Below are positions 63,801-64,000 of a DNA stretch of 64,000 nucleotides, one piece after another. Every line of letters starts with the position of its first letter. The stretch's first letter is position 1. The stretch spans positions 6,659,889-6,723,888 of the forward strand of contig OZ037772.1 of assembly GCA_964035545.1 (NCBI GenBank), written 5' to 3'. The notes under the pieces are model-generated. The model was not told the origin of the DNA. It did not search any database and saw only the letters and a program-made list of their open reading frames with translations. The position numbers and the translations under genes were made by a program. This stretch comes from Bugula neritina (taxonomy: Eukaryota > Bryozoa > Gymnolaemata > Cheilostomatida > Bugulidae).

Positions 63801-63896
63801 CCATCTGAATTCGCTGGAGTACCAAGTATCAGAGATGGAATACTGGCTGTACCTGGTTGGGGTGATAAGAAAGTGTATCTTTTCAATATGCAGTAA
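57803..63896 (+). CDS. TRIM-like gene T5 lacking the RING exon
   Basis: Exons: 57803-57962 (B-box-1-like), 58687-58867 (B-box 2), 59786-59985 and 60466-60742 (coiled coil), 62281-62949 (propeller), 63766-63896 (FNMQ class, TAA). All are open and in phase. No RING exon or start codon in good context lies before 57803; the upstream DNA is a deletion junction filled by an AT microsatellite. The gene may be dead, may start inside, or may receive a first exon from elsewhere (for example by splicing from T4). The 5' half is closest to T2 (coiled coil B differs at about 3 of 277 bases) and the 3' half, with its MITE, is closest to T3, so the gene is a mosaic. A protein without RING could act as a dominant partner of the intact TRIMs; inferred only. 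Confidence 0.8.
60820..60856. repeat. CT microsatellite in T5 intron 5
   Basis: Same place as 21230-21263 in T2. Confidence 0.8.
60885..61475 (-). mobile_element. LINE 3'-end fragment, antisense in T5 intron 5
   Basis: On the minus strand 61444-61202 encodes ARIDKELRNRLGKASVAYGK, LQQRLQNSRRVSIRVKCKVY and K, the conserved segment after the catalytic core of non-LTR reverse transcriptases (usually RIxKASxAFGRLQxRxWxxxGIS...K...VY). Downstream text (61150-60960) corresponds to the tail seen in T2. Stops are present. The fragment was inherited by duplication with T2 (21290-21870). Confidence 0.78.
61905..62100. repeat. CATA/TGCA simple repeat in T5 intron 5
   Basis: Equivalent to 22298-22500 in T2 and 1640-1850 in T1. 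Confidence 0.75.
63064..63490. mobile_element. GGGTCA MITE in T5 last intron
   Basis: Same family, same intron and same ATAT flanks as 36199-36624 in T3, so one insertion was duplicated with the 3' half of the gene. Confidence 0.75.
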
Positions 63897-64000
63897 AAAC
63901 TTCAAGCACTGTGTAGTTGAACAATTCAAAAATTCCTGCTTTAAGCAATTATTTATCTGTATTATCCTAAATATGTTTCACCTTTCATCTGAATATCTGC

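Overview
The window is AT-rich eukaryotic DNA (roughly 30-35% G+C by eye outside one retrotransposon) with GT-AG introns, microsatellites and many transposon remnants. Its genes combine RING finger, B-boxes, coiled coil and beta-propeller, a combination typical of animal TRIM proteins, so this is a metazoan. The AT-rich, compact-intron style and the TRIM expansion would suit an early-branching aquatic invertebrate such as a sponge, but that placement is inference.

Backbone. Five tandem, same-strand (+) paralogous TRIM-like genes (T1-T5) fill the window. The standard gene has seven coding exons: RING (about 170 nt), B-box-1-like (160), B-box-2 (181), coiled coil A (200), coiled coil B (277), propeller (669) and a short last exon (131-134). 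T1 (1-3157) is cut by the window start. T2 (10500-23822) is complete but carries a 7.57 kb LTR retrotransposon in intron 3. T3 (33275-37027) has lost both coiled-coil exons and the first zinc ligands of B-box 1. T4 (49291-55880) is complete. T5 (57803-63896) has lost its RING exon and 5' region at an AT microsatellite. Last exons come in two classes, ending KIET (T1, T2, T4) or FNMQ (T3, T5, and an orphan exon behind T2). Exon phases are modular: the two coiled-coil exons together, or the propeller exon alone, can be dropped without a frameshift.

Between genes. A promoter/5'-UTR-like module with a splice donor recurs seven to eight times, more often than there are intact RING exons. Intergenic blocks are segmentally duplicated (about 25.0-32.3 kb with 37.0-41.2 kb; 4.0-8.0 kb with 8.1-10.1 kb). 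Paralogous empty sites let several insertions be bounded.

Mobile DNA. (i) Ty3/gypsy-type element 12287-19856 with two LTRs, decayed gag-pol, an intact-looking -1 frameshift signal, a mutated integrase active site and a 36-bp palindrome; (ii) older gypsy-type relic 42797-48238 inserted into a promoter module; (iii) LTR-like copy 35027-35300; (iv) Mutator-type transposase gene on the minus strand (29626-28243) in an element lying head-on against its own deletion derivative; (v) several terminal-inverted-repeat elements; (vi) LINE 3'-end fragments in intron 5 of T2 and T5, duplicated with the host genes.

No tRNA, rRNA or CRISPR array was seen. The genes probably work as RING-type ubiquitin ligases or ligase-like scaffolds with a variable recognition propeller. 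Arrays of this kind are often innate-immune in animals, but nothing in the sequence proves that role here.
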